The notes below the pieces were generated by a model, which worked only from the letters and a program-made list of their open reading frames with translations, searched no databases and was not told where the DNA came from. This document shows, piece by piece, positions 1-6,173 of a DNA stretch of 7,676 nt (within the stretch, counting starts at the first letter, position 1; each line of letters opens with the position of its first letter). Source of the DNA: JBEVNX01 sp040507895 (GTDB lineage: Bacteria; Desulfobacterota; Binatia; JACPRU01); the NCBI GenBank assembly GCA_040507895.1, contig JBEVNX010000037.1, forward strand, positions 1-7,676, in the 5' to 3' direction. A program made the position numbers and the translations under genes.

Positions 1-1061
1 AGATTGCCGAGGTTGTTCGCCAAGTCGCCGTTGTAGCGATGGACGAGAGTCTCCTCGCGGAAGTCCGCATCGAGCCCGAACACGCTCTCGCGCAGCAGGA
101 AATAGCGAAACGGGTCGTTGCCATACTTCTGGATCATCTGCCGTGGGGCGATGACGTTGCCGAGGCTCTTCGACATCTTGTCGCCCTCGACCGTCCAGTA
201 GCCATGGACGTTCAGGTGCCGGTACAGAGGCAGGCCTGCGGCCATCAGCATCGTCGGCCAGTAGACTCCGTGCGGCTTCAAGATGTCCTTGGCGATGAAG
301 TGCTCCGCGCAAGGCCAGAAATCGTTGAAGAAGCGCTCGCCCTGGAGGGCGGCGGCGCTCGTGTAGTTGAGCAATGCGTCGAACCACACGTAGGTGACGA
401 AGCTCGGATCGAAGGGCAGCTCGATTCCCCACGTGAGGCGGCTCTTCGGCCGCGAGATCGACAAGTCCTGCAAAGGCTCGCGCAGGAAGCCGAGGATCTC
501 GTTGCGGTAACGCTCGGGGCGAATCCAGTCCGGGTGATCGCGCAGCTGATCGAGAAGCCGCTGCTGATAGCGGCTCATGCGGAAGAAGTAGTTCTCCTCC
601 TTCATGAATCGGGGCTCGATCTTGTGGTCGGGGCACTTTCCGTCGACCAGCTCCTTCTCCGTGTAAAACCGCTCGCAACCCGTGCAGTAGAGACCGGCGT
701 ACTCGCCGAAGTAGATGTCGCCGCTCGCATGGATGCGGGCCAGCACCTCTCGAACGAACCGCTGATGGTGCGCGTCGGTGGTGCGGATGAAGTGGTCGTA
801 GCCGATGCCGCAGGCATCCCAGGTGGTGCGGAAGAGCGTCGAGATGCGGTCGGTGTAAGCCTTGGGCGTCTCGCCGGCCGCCTCCGCCGCCTCGACGATC
901 TTGTCGCCGTGCTCGTCGGTGCCCGTGAGGAAGAACGTCTCGATGCCGCGGTTTCGCGCGTAGCGCGCCACCGTGTCGACGACCACCATCGTGTAGGTGT
1001 GTCCGAGGTGGGGCTCGGCGTTGACGTAGAAGATCGGCGTCGTCAGGTAGGCGCGGTTCAT
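1..1061 (-). CDS. metG: Methionyl-tRNA synthetase, N-terminal part (runs off the window)
   Basis: Class Ia aminoacyl-tRNA synthetase that charges tRNA-Met with methionine using ATP in the cytoplasm. Reading minus from the ATG at 1061-1059, 353 codons are visible without a stop. The product begins MNRAYLTTPIFYVNAEPHLG and carries the HIGH signature as HLGH at residues 18-21 and the KMSKS loop at 295-299. Between them, in the connective peptide, lies a zinc-knuckle pattern C126-x2-C129...C143-x2-H146. The catalytic core is therefore complete, and only the rest of the anticodon-binding helical region and any C-terminal extension are outside the window. The start is well defined: an in-frame TAG lies at 1082-1080 and no other start codon lies between. 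No clear Shine-Dalgarno site precedes it. It follows ricT after 146 nt, much of it a long inverted repeat, so its expression may be partly separate from that of the genes upstream. Confidence 0.97.
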   Translation of the reverse strand, partial: MNRAYLTTPIFYVNAEPHLGHTYTMVVVDTVARYARNRGIETFFLTGTDEHGDKIVEAAEAAGETPKAYTDRISTLFRTTWDACGIGYDHFIRTTDAHHQRFVREVLARIHASGDIYFGEYAGLYCTGCERFYTEKELVDGKCPDHKIEPRFMKEENYFFRMSRYQQRLLDQLRDHPDWIRPERYRNEILGFLREPLQDLSISRPKSRLTWGIELPFDPSFVTYVWFDALLNYTSAAALQGERFFNDFWPCAEHFIAKDILKPHGVYWPTMLMAAGLPLYRHLNVHGYWTVEGDKMSKSLGNVIAPRQMIQKYGNDPFRYFLLRESVFGLDADFREETLVHRYNGDLANNLGN

Positions 1062-1087
1062 CGGAGCGTCGCCGAGGCGCTAGTTGC

Positions 1088-1203
1088 CCGTAGCAACCGA
1101 AACAAGCGTGGAAGCGGAGTCGGCGAGGCTCGCCTTGGTCCGGACTCGTCGCCGGCCACGGCGGCGAGCTTCGCCGATTCCGCTTCCGCTTCGTTCGCTA
1201 CGG
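1088..1203. repeat. Long imperfect inverted repeat between ricT and metG
   Basis: The two arms face each other across a 28-nt loop (1135-1162). The core arms, 1111-1134 and 1163-1186, match at 22 of 24 positions. Outside them, 1104-1108 (aagcg) pairs with 1187-1191, 1095-1097 with 1193-1195, and 1088-1094 (ccgtagc) with 1197-1203, with small bulges between. Both core mismatches (1119/1178 and 1127/1170) are G opposite T on the plus strand. They would be G.U wobble pairs in plus-strand RNA but C/A mismatches in RNA made in the direction of ricT-metG. The element starts four bases after the ricT stop codon. No run of T follows it in the minus direction, so a classical intrinsic terminator is unlikely. 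It could be a dispersed REP/MITE-like repeat, a processing or stabilising hairpin, or a leader structure for metG. The pairing is seen directly; the role is unknown. Confidence 0.75.
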
Positions 1204-1207
1204 ACCA

Positions 1208-2050
1208 CTACTCCGCCTTCTTCTCGACCAGGTCCTCGAGCGTGGCTTCGACTTCCGCGCCGTCCTCGTCGCGACGAACCAGCACGGATTCCCGCATTGG
1301 AAGCTGACGGACCACTACGCCGTCGCCCTTAACGCAGGTCACCTTGCGGCCGACCGGCGGCAGCGCTCGCTTGAGCTCCAGGTACGTCTCGTACTCGTAG
1401 CGCAAGCAGCACTTGAGCCGCCCGCACATGCCGGCGAGCTTGGACGGGTTGAGCGAGAGATCCTGCTCCTTAGCCATTTTGACCGAGATCGCATGAAACT
1501 CTCGCAGCCATGAAGAGCAACAAAGCTCACGACCGCAAGGCCCGAGCGCACCCACGAGCTTGGTCTCGTCGCGAGCGCCGATCTGTTTCATCTCGACGCG
1601 CATCCGCAGGTACTGCGCGAGGTCGCGCACCAATTCGCGGAAGTCGACCCGGTTCTCTGCGAAGAAGTAGATGGTCGCCTTGGTGCCGTCGAAACCGTAC
1701 TCGACTTTGACGAGCTTCATCGGGAGGTGACGGGAGAGGATCGTTTCGCGGAGCCAGTGGTGCGTCTCTTGCTCGCGCCGGCGGTTCTCGTCCTCGCGGG
1801 CGAAGTCCCGGTCGTCGGCTTTGCGAAGCACGCGCAGCGGCCGCCCCGATGCGCCCTCGGGAAGCCACTCGCGCGCCGGCGTGGCGATCGTGGCGATTGC
1901 CATGCCGCGCTCCGCCTCGACGATCACACGCTCGCCGACGGACACGTCCAGGCCGTTGGCGTCGAAATCGTAGATCGCCCCGGCGATCTTGAACTTCGCA
2001 CCCACCACCCGGAGCGGCGTCTCCAGGGGTCGCGTGACCGTTTCGTCCAT
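1208..2050 (-). CDS. ricT: PSP1-domain protein RicT (YaaT family)
   Basis: Member of the PSP1/YaaT family. In Bacillus subtilis, RicT works with RicA and RicF in an Fe-S-containing complex that acts on RNase Y-dependent mRNA processing and on sporulation and competence. In other bacteria the role is poorly known. The 280-residue product has the family's conserved C-terminal half with two cysteine clusters, C172-x4-C177-C178 (GPCGRELCC) and C209-x4-C214-C215 (MCGRLKCCLRYE), separated by the typical MAKEQDLSLNPSKLAG stretch. These are the likely Fe-S or metal ligands. I prefer the ATG at 2050 because GGGTGGA lies about 9 nt upstream. A TTG at 2059, three codons earlier, overlaps the holB stop and is the alternative. 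Either way it is coupled to holB. No RicA (YmcA) or RicF (YlbF) homologue lies in this window. Confidence 0.93.
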   Translation of the reverse strand: MDETVTRPLETPLRVVGAKFKIAGAIYDFDANGLDVSVGERVIVEAERGMAIATIATPAREWLPEGASGRPLRVLRKADDRDFAREDENRRREQETHHWLRETILSRHLPMKLVKVEYGFDGTKATIYFFAENRVDFRELVRDLAQYLRMRVEMKQIGARDETKLVGALGPCGRELCCSSWLREFHAISVKMAKEQDLSLNPSKLAGMCGRLKCCLRYEYETYLELKRALPPVGRKVTCVKGDGVVVRQLPMRESVLVRRDEDGAEVEATLEDLVEKKAE

Positions 2051-2055
2051 CTCGA

Positions 2056-3075
2056 TCAATCCACCCGAAGGCCGATGCGCAGCGCCATGCGCTCCGCGGC
2101 GAGCGACCGGTTGGCGTTCCGGCCGAAATCGACAACGGCCGCATAGGCAGCCTCCGCGGCATGCAGGGCAGAGATGAGATTCTCTGTTTCGCCTCGCGGA
2201 GTCAATTCCGGTTGCCCGACGAGGCCGGCGCTGGCGCGCATCCGGTGCCGCACGATCCCGAGCAAGGCCTTCATCTCCAGCGGAACGCCGCGGCTCGTCG
2301 TGAGCGATTCGCGCAGAGCGCAGACAATCTCGGGATAGCTGCCCGACCGAGCCGCCTCGAGAATGCGCGTCGCGCGCTCATGGGCCTCCCGGAGCGAGGC
2401 CGGATCGGCGGCGAAGGCGAGGCTGCCGTCGGAGTATCGCGAGAGGAACTCCGCATCCTCGGCGCCGAGGCCGAGCCCATCCCGCAATAGCGCGAGCAAC
2501 GTCTCGGAACGGAGCGGCGCGAATGCGACGCGCTGACAGCGAGAGCGCACCGTCGGCAGCAGGCGCGACGCGTTGTGCGAGACCAGCACGACGAGCGATC
2601 CTCGCGGCGGCTCCTCGAGCGTCTTCAAGAGCGCGTTTTGTGCTTCTTCGGTAAGCGCTTGGGCCTCCTCGAAAATGGCGATCTTACCGCGGCCGCCGAG
2701 GGCCTGGCCGCCGAGAAAGGCTTGCACGGCTCGGACCTGCTCGATGAGCGTGCGCTCGCGTCGCTCGCCCCGCTCGTCGAGGCCGAGCCCCTCGCGGCGC
2801 AGATCCGGATGGGTGCCGGCTGCCACCTGAAAACAGCCGACGCAGCGGCCACACGCTTCGTCCAGCCCGGCCGTGCACATCCGTTCGGCAGCGAGCGCCA
2901 ACGCGGTGGTGCGCTTGCCGACACCCTCAGGTCCTGCGAACAGAATCGCGTGCGGCAGCGTGCCGCGGGCGAGTGCCTGACGCAGCATCGCCACCACGGC
3001 ATCTTGCCCGAGGATCGACGAGAGAGTCGTCAAGCCATCGGGCTGCCCGGGCGGCCTGGAGCGGGGCTCGCTCAT
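2056..3075 (-). CDS. holB: DNA polymerase III, delta-prime subunit
   Basis: Clamp-loader subunit of the replicative DNA polymerase: an AAA+ fold protein that helps load the sliding clamp. The 339-residue product shows the family features in order. A P-loop-like GPEGVGK lies at residues 48-54, followed by R55 where active ATPases carry Ser or Thr. A four-cysteine zinc module is formed by C67, C75, C78 and C81. A Walker-B-like IAIFEEAQAL lies at 132-141, followed by the hallmark ALLKTLEEPP (148-157) and the SRC motif (178-180) that supplies the arginine finger to the neighbouring subunit. The altered P-loop fits a delta-prime that does not hydrolyse ATP itself. The reading frame is open further upstream, but the ATG at 3075 fits because it overlaps the tmk stop as ATGA, has GGAGGG just before it, and starts a protein of family length. 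The upstream extension would lie inside tmk and is Arg/Pro-rich nonsense. Confidence 0.95.
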   Translation of the reverse strand: MSEPRSRPPGQPDGLTTLSSILGQDAVVAMLRQALARGTLPHAILFAGPEGVGKRTTALALAAERMCTAGLDEACGRCVGCFQVAAGTHPDLRREGLGLDERGERRERTLIEQVRAVQAFLGGQALGGRGKIAIFEEAQALTEEAQNALLKTLEEPPRGSLVVLVSHNASRLLPTVRSRCQRVAFAPLRSETLLALLRDGLGLGAEDAEFLSRYSDGSLAFAADPASLREAHERATRILEAARSGSYPEIVCALRESLTTSRGVPLEMKALLGIVRHRMRASAGLVGQPELTPRGETENLISALHAAEAAYAAVVDFGRNANRSLAAERMALRIGLRVD

Positions 3076-3701
3076 GGCCCTCCGATTCCCAGCCGTCGCG
3101 CGGCGGTCGCGAGGATCTCCGCATGGACGGCATCCACAGGCTGAGTTGCGTCGATCACCCGGACCCGCTCGGCGCTTTCGCGGGCGAGTGTCAGGAAGCC
3201 GCGACGGACTCGCTCGTGAAAGTTCGGGTGCTCGTTCTCGAATCGATCCGCCGCGACGCCGCCGCGCCGCTGGCGCGTACGCGCGAGCCCGGTCGCCACC
3301 GGGCAATCGAGCACGAACGTCAGGTCGGGAAGGAGCCCTTGGCGCGCCACGGCATCGACTGCTCGCACGGCGTCGACCGGAAGCTCGCGTCCGTAAGCTT
3401 GGTAGGCGATCGTCGAGTCGGAAAAGCGGTCGCAGAGGACGGTCTCGCCGGCGCCGAGCGCGGGACGGAGCACGGTCTCGACGTGCTCCGAGCGGTCGGC
3501 GAGGATGAGAAACAGCTCGGCGAAGCGGCCGAGCCGCGTTCCCGAGTGCAGCAGCAGCGAGCGGATCTCGCCGCCGAGCTCCGTGCCGCCCGGTTCCCGT
3601 GTCACTCGCACGGGAATCCGAGCCCGCTCGAGCGCGGCGGCGAGGAGCGCGACCTGAGTGGTCTTCCCGCCCCCCTCGATGCCTTCGATCGTGATGAACA
3701 C
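3072..3701 (-). CDS. tmk: Thymidylate kinase (dTMP kinase)
   Basis: Phosphorylates dTMP to dTDP with ATP, an essential step of dTTP synthesis in the cytoplasm. The 209-residue length is typical. The P-loop GIEGGGKTT is at residues 7-15, the TREPGG substrate motif at 34-39 and the DR[YF] motif, here DRF, at 91-93, followed by SDSTIAYQAYGR. The lid is basic (about 141-155, RTRQRRGG...ADRFE) and the P-loop carries no arginine. This is the arrangement of the bacterial (E. coli-like) class, in which lid arginines do the catalytic work. The start is a GTG at 3701, 14 nt after the response-regulator stop. It places MFITIEG directly before the P-loop as in homologues, although the Shine-Dalgarno match is weak. 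The gene ends by overlapping holB by 4 bp, so the regulator, tmk, holB and ricT probably share one transcript. Confidence 0.97.
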   Translation of the reverse strand: MFITIEGIEGGGKTTQVALLAAALERARIPVRVTREPGGTELGGEIRSLLLHSGTRLGRFAELFLILADRSEHVETVLRPALGAGETVLCDRFSDSTIAYQAYGRELPVDAVRAVDAVARQGLLPDLTFVLDCPVATGLARTRQRRGGVAADRFENEHPNFHERVRRGFLTLARESAERVRVIDATQPVDAVHAEILATAARRLGIGGP

Positions 3702-3715
3702 CGCCGAGCGACGGC

Positions 3716-4084
3716 TTAGGAATCCGTCGTCCCGAGCACGAGCCTCACGCCGTAGAGGAGCTGCTTGGCGGTGAAAGGCTTGGTCATGTAGTAGTCGGCG
3801 CCCGTCTGATAACCGGCGATGACGTCCTCGTCCTGAGTCTTCGCCGTGAGCAGGATGACCGGGATACGCGACGTTCTCGGGGAGGCACGGAGCTTCTGGA
3901 GCGCTTCGACGCCATCCATCACCGGCATCATGATGTCCAAGATGATCAGCTCCGGTGCGGTCGCTTCAGCCATCTCGATGCCCTGCTTGCCATCGCCGGC
4001 TACACTCACCTCGAAGCCGGCCGAGCGCAAGATTGCCTCGATGATTCGGACGCTGTCTTCGTTGTCGTCGACGACCAATACCAT
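3716..4084 (-). CDS. Receiver-only response regulator (CheY-like)
   Basis: Single-domain two-component response regulator of 122 residues, accepting a phosphoryl group from an unseen histidine kinase. The acidic pair D6-D7, phospho-acceptor D50 (LIILDIMMPVMDG), T80 (LLTAK) and K102 (the K of the TKPF motif) are all present, so it should be phosphorylated normally. There is no output domain: the protein stops about 18 residues after the KPF motif. It must therefore act by binding a partner protein, as CheY, PilG and PilH do. The ATG at 4084 has GGAG five bases upstream. It lies between the minor-pilin operon (120 nt before it) and tmk (14 nt after it) and is probably the first gene of the housekeeping transcript. 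A role in pilus-driven motility is possible from position alone; nothing in the sequence proves it. Confidence 0.94.
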   Translation of the reverse strand: MVLVVDDNEDSVRIIEAILRSAGFEVSVAGDGKQGIEMAEATAPELIILDIMMPVMDGVEALQKLRASPRTSRIPVILLTAKTQDEDVIAGYQTGADYYMTKPFTAKQLLYGVRLVLGTTDS

Positions 4085-4089
4085 GACAT

Positions 4090-4093
4090 CTCC
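4090..4093 (-). promoter_or_regulatory. Shine-Dalgarno site of the response regulator
   Basis: GGAG on the minus strand, five bases before the ATG at 4084. It supports that start over an out-of-frame ATG eight bases upstream. Confidence 0.5.
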
Positions 4094-4102
4094 GAGGCTA
4101 CA

Positions 4103-4136
4103 CGATCGCTCGGCCAGGCTACAAACCGCGCGATCG
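4103..4136. other. Imperfect hairpin in the pilX-response regulator gap
   Basis: Arms cgatcgctcgg (4103-4113) and ccgcgcgatcg (4126-4136) pair at 10 of 11 positions around a 12-nt loop. It lies 18 nt before the response-regulator start, in the 120-nt gap that follows the last pilin gene. No T-run follows it in the minus direction, so it is not a textbook terminator. It could weaken read-through from the pilin operon or act in the regulator's leader. The rest of the gap (4137-4204) shows nothing I can name. Confidence 0.4.
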
Positions 4137-4204
4137 GCCCGGCGACGATTGGCTCGTCGGGGTCGTTCGGTAGGCGCAAGGGCGGTACTGCGCTCATCTC
4201 GGGG

Positions 4205-5188
4205 TCACCAGACTTCTCTCCACGCCCCCAGGACGGCATTGCGGGGCAGGGCGGCCCCCCCCACCTCTGCGGCCACGTCGAGCGCCGCGGCCTCGTAAGC
4301 GACCCGGATCGCGGCTCCTGTCGCGATCCGCAATGCTCCGGCAGCCCACGCCGCGCCGCGTACGACGAGCTCGCCGTCCACGTCCAGACCCTGTGGGGCG
4401 AGTAGCAGACCCTCGACCTCGAGCCGGCCGCGTATGCGCAGCGGCGCGTCGGCGAGTAGGATGCCGGCCACCGTCACGACGCCGTCGACGTCGGCCTGGC
4501 CCGCGAAGCGCACACTCGTTGGGTCCTCGGAGGTTCCGTAGGCACCGGTGTACTGTACCCCGTCGAGAGTGACGCCGGCCGAGTTGCGCAAGCGCTCCGC
4601 CGCGTCGGCGAGCCCGCTCGCACCGACGGTCGCCACGAGCTCGCCGCCGCGGGCGTCGCGCAACGCGGCGGCGTCGGCGCGCGTCTCGGCGCCGAGAGGC
4701 GCCGGCTCGGTATCCGTGTCGCCGACCGCGAGGTCGAGCTCGCCGCTGACCTCTGCGAGCCGGGTCCCGGGCGCGATCGTCAGACCGGCGAGCGGGCGAA
4801 ACGCGACCTCGCGAAAGAAGATCGCCTCGACCCTTCGGCGCGTTCCCCGATGGCTCGTGCCCTCCGAGACGGTGCGCAGGCTGCCGTCTGGGAGCGCCGA
4901 GACCAGGACACGGTAGGTTCGCGGCGGCTGCGGAAATCCCACCGGAGAGCCGAACGGAGGCTCGCCAGCCGGCCAGGAGAGTGCTCGGGAGAAGTCGGGT
5001 GCGGGGTCGAGCAGGGCCCAAACGTGGTGGATGCCCGCCTCGGCACCGTAGAGGGCGTCGTCTCCCGCCGACACGTTCGACATTGCTCGGGCGTCGATAA
5101 AGGAAGAGAAGAAAAGCGTGGTCGTGAGCGCGAACACACTGACCAGCATCAGCAGCACCGACACCAAGGCTATTCCGTTGCTTCGCAT
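4205..5188 (-). CDS. pilX: PilX-like minor pilin with repetitive C-terminal domain
   Basis: Minor (pseudo)pilin of the PilX type, predicted to sit in the inner membrane and join the tip or priming complex of a type IV pilus. The N-terminus, MRSNG followed by IALVSVLLMLVSVFALTTTL, gives a short basic leader ending in G5, then a hydrophobic helix to about residue 27. Position +5 after the cleavage site is Ser instead of the Glu of ordinary pilins, as is common in PilX and GspK proteins. The AEAG motif (49-52), in ALYGAEAGIHHV, is typical of the PilX N-terminal domain. From about residue 226 to 300 the chain becomes a series of short strands with G-x-L/V-x-V-x-G spacing, resembling a beta-solenoid or bactofilin-like repeat. 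The whole is 327 residues, longer than many PilX proteins. The ATG at 5188 lies 19 nt inside pilW and has a strong GGGAGGT. As the last of four genes it occupies the position of gspK in type II secretion operons, which is the main alternative reading. Confidence 0.82.
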   Translation of the reverse strand: MRSNGIALVSVLLMLVSVFALTTTLFFSSFIDARAMSNVSAGDDALYGAEAGIHHVWALLDPAPDFSRALSWPAGEPPFGSPVGFPQPPRTYRVLVSALPDGSLRTVSEGTSHRGTRRRVEAIFFREVAFRPLAGLTIAPGTRLAEVSGELDLAVGDTDTEPAPLGAETRADAAALRDARGGELVATVGASGLADAAERLRNSAGVTLDGVQYTGAYGTSEDPTSVRFAGQADVDGVVTVAGILLADAPLRIRGRLEVEGLLLAPQGLDVDGELVVRGAAWAAGALRIATGAAIRVAYEAAALDVAAEVGGAALPRNAVLGAWREVW

Positions 5189-5811
5189 CGCAGCACCTCC
5201 CGGTTGCGGAGCGTCGAGACGATGTCTGCGGAGACTCCCCCGACTCCGGGCTGCGTGACGTTCAAGCGAGCGGCGACGCTACGCACCCGCGCGCGTTCCA
5301 CTGCCGTGAGCGAGGACCCACTCGTCGCGGCGATTTCCGCGCCGCAGGCGTCGAGGTAGCGGAGCTCGAATCCGCCCGCGGGCACCGAGAAGTCGAGCGT
5401 CAACGGTAGCGTCTGGCGGCCTACGGTCTCGGACACCTGACCGCGGGCGGGATTCAGGAAGAAGCCGATGCGCTCGTCGGAGTCGACGTCGAGGATTCCG
5501 TCCGGCTGATCCGTCGCCGACGAGCCGTGCAGGTCGGACCGAAGCTCGATGCGGTCGCGCGCCGCGATGGCCAGACCATCGGCCGCGCCATCGAACGTGC
5601 CAGAGACCGGCTCGTAGCCTGCGGCGCGCACCTCGCGCGCGACCATGTCGAGCACACGTCGGCAGCTTTCCCGTAGCGCCAGGCGACGGGTCTCACGATC
5701 GAGGAACCGGGTTTGCCCGCGAACGAATCCCCCAAGTGCGGCGAGAATCAACAGCGAGCACGTCATCGCCGCGAGCATCTCGACAACTGTCCATCCGCTC
5801 CCACCCTTCAT
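5170..5811 (-). CDS. pilW: PilW/GspJ-like minor pilin
   Basis: Minor pilin of 213 residues with a type III (prepilin) leader: MKGGSG, then WTVVEMLAAMTCSLLILAAL. Cleavage is predicted after G6, and Glu is at position +5 of the mature chain (E11) as required for assembly. The first mature residue is Trp instead of the usual Phe. The helical region ends in LDMVAREVRAAGYEP (54-68), a stretch characteristic of PilW proteins. A polar, Asp-rich loop follows (92-112, SDLHGSS...DGILDVDSD), then beta-strand-rich sequence with little further identity that I can see. The ATG at 5811 overlaps the pilV stop as ATGA and has GGAG about 7 nt upstream. A longer open frame upstream lies inside pilV and is rejected. 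GspJ of a type II secretion system is the alternative, but the AGY motif favours PilW. Confidence 0.88.
   Translation of the reverse strand: MKGGSGWTVVEMLAAMTCSLLILAALGGFVRGQTRFLDRETRRLALRESCRRVLDMVAREVRAAGYEPVSGTFDGAADGLAIAARDRIELRSDLHGSSATDQPDGILDVDSDERIGFFLNPARGQVSETVGRQTLPLTLDFSVPAGGFELRYLDACGAEIAATSGSSLTAVERARVRSVAARLNVTQPGVGGVSADIVSTLRNREVLRCEATE
5195..5201 (-). promoter_or_regulatory. Strong Shine-Dalgarno site of pilX, inside pilW
   Basis: GGGAGGT on the minus strand, seven bases before the pilX ATG at 5188 and within the last codons of pilW. It fixes the pilX start and shows that the 19-nt gene overlap is real, giving pilX its own strong initiation site. Confidence 0.65.
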
Positions 5812-6173
5812 CGCATGCTCCAGCGGCAGCGGCGCAACGTGTGGAACCGAATCGGGGCGCCAGCCGCGGGCGTCACCGTGACGCTCAAATGCCAGAGGTT
5901 GTCGCGGGGCCCGGGTTCGACGACTTTGCGGACGACGAACTCGCCCGTCGTTTCGAAGCTCACATCCGAAGAGTCTTCGATGCGAAGTTCGCTCGAGTCG
6001 CGGGCCAGGAGCGATTCCATCGATCGCGCGGCGATGAGCGCCGCTGCCTGCTCGACATCGCTGGCGCGCCGCGCGATGAGAATGCTCAATCCCGAGTGTG
6101 CGGTGGCAGCGACGGCAATCGCCGCAACCGACAGCGCGACGAGCACTTCCACGAGCGAGAAACCGCACCTCAT
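5808..6173 (-). CDS. pilV: PilV/GspI-like minor pilin
   Basis: Small minor pilin of 121 residues. The leader is only MRCG, with cleavage predicted before F5, followed by the classic FSLVEVLVALSVAAIAVAA with Glu at mature position +5. The helix continues through A-rich sequence to about residue 56 (IAARSMESLLARD). The short C-terminal domain is rich in beta-strand patterns and ends in CRWSMR. C3 in the leader and C116 near the end are the only cysteines. The size is nearer GspI (about 120) than many PilV proteins (150-180), so family membership is clear but PilV versus GspI is not settled. The start at 6173 overlaps the preceding stop as ATGA, with GGGTGAGAG just upstream, which indicates translational coupling. 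A longer open frame upstream lies inside the FimT/GspH gene. Confidence 0.85.
   Translation of the reverse strand: MRCGFSLVEVLVALSVAAIAVAATAHSGLSILIARRASDVEQAAALIAARSMESLLARDSSELRIEDSSDVSFETTGEFVVRKVVEPGPRDNLWHLSVTVTPAAGAPIRFHTLRRCRWSMR

Noticed and set aside
1062..1207. T-box or S-adenosylmethionine riboswitch ahead of metG
   Set aside because: The gap contains a long inverted repeat, but no T-box consensus, no terminator with a T-run and no recognisable SAM-riboswitch core. Its length is also short for a T-box plus terminator.
39..1307. A 422-codon open frame on the plus strand
   Set aside because: It lies antisense to metG and the end of ricT. The minus strand encodes clear MetRS motifs there, and the plus translation shows no domain. 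It is a shadow caused by high GC.
1200..1318. 12-bp direct repeat acggaccactac at 1200-1211 and 1307-1318
   Set aside because: One copy is in ricT coding sequence and the other spans its stop codon in a different frame. It does not flank the inverted repeat as a target duplication would, and one such match is expected by chance in a window this size.
3076..3306. N-terminal extension of holB upstream of 3075
   Set aside because: It would lie inside tmk and is Arg/Pro/Ala-rich without homology-like features. The ATG at 3075 has the ATGA overlap and a Shine-Dalgarno site.
4006..4239. A 77-codon minus-strand frame spanning the pilX-regulator gap
   Set aside because: It overlaps both pilX and the regulator out of frame, its last third is a frame-shifted reading of the regulator, and it shows no domain.
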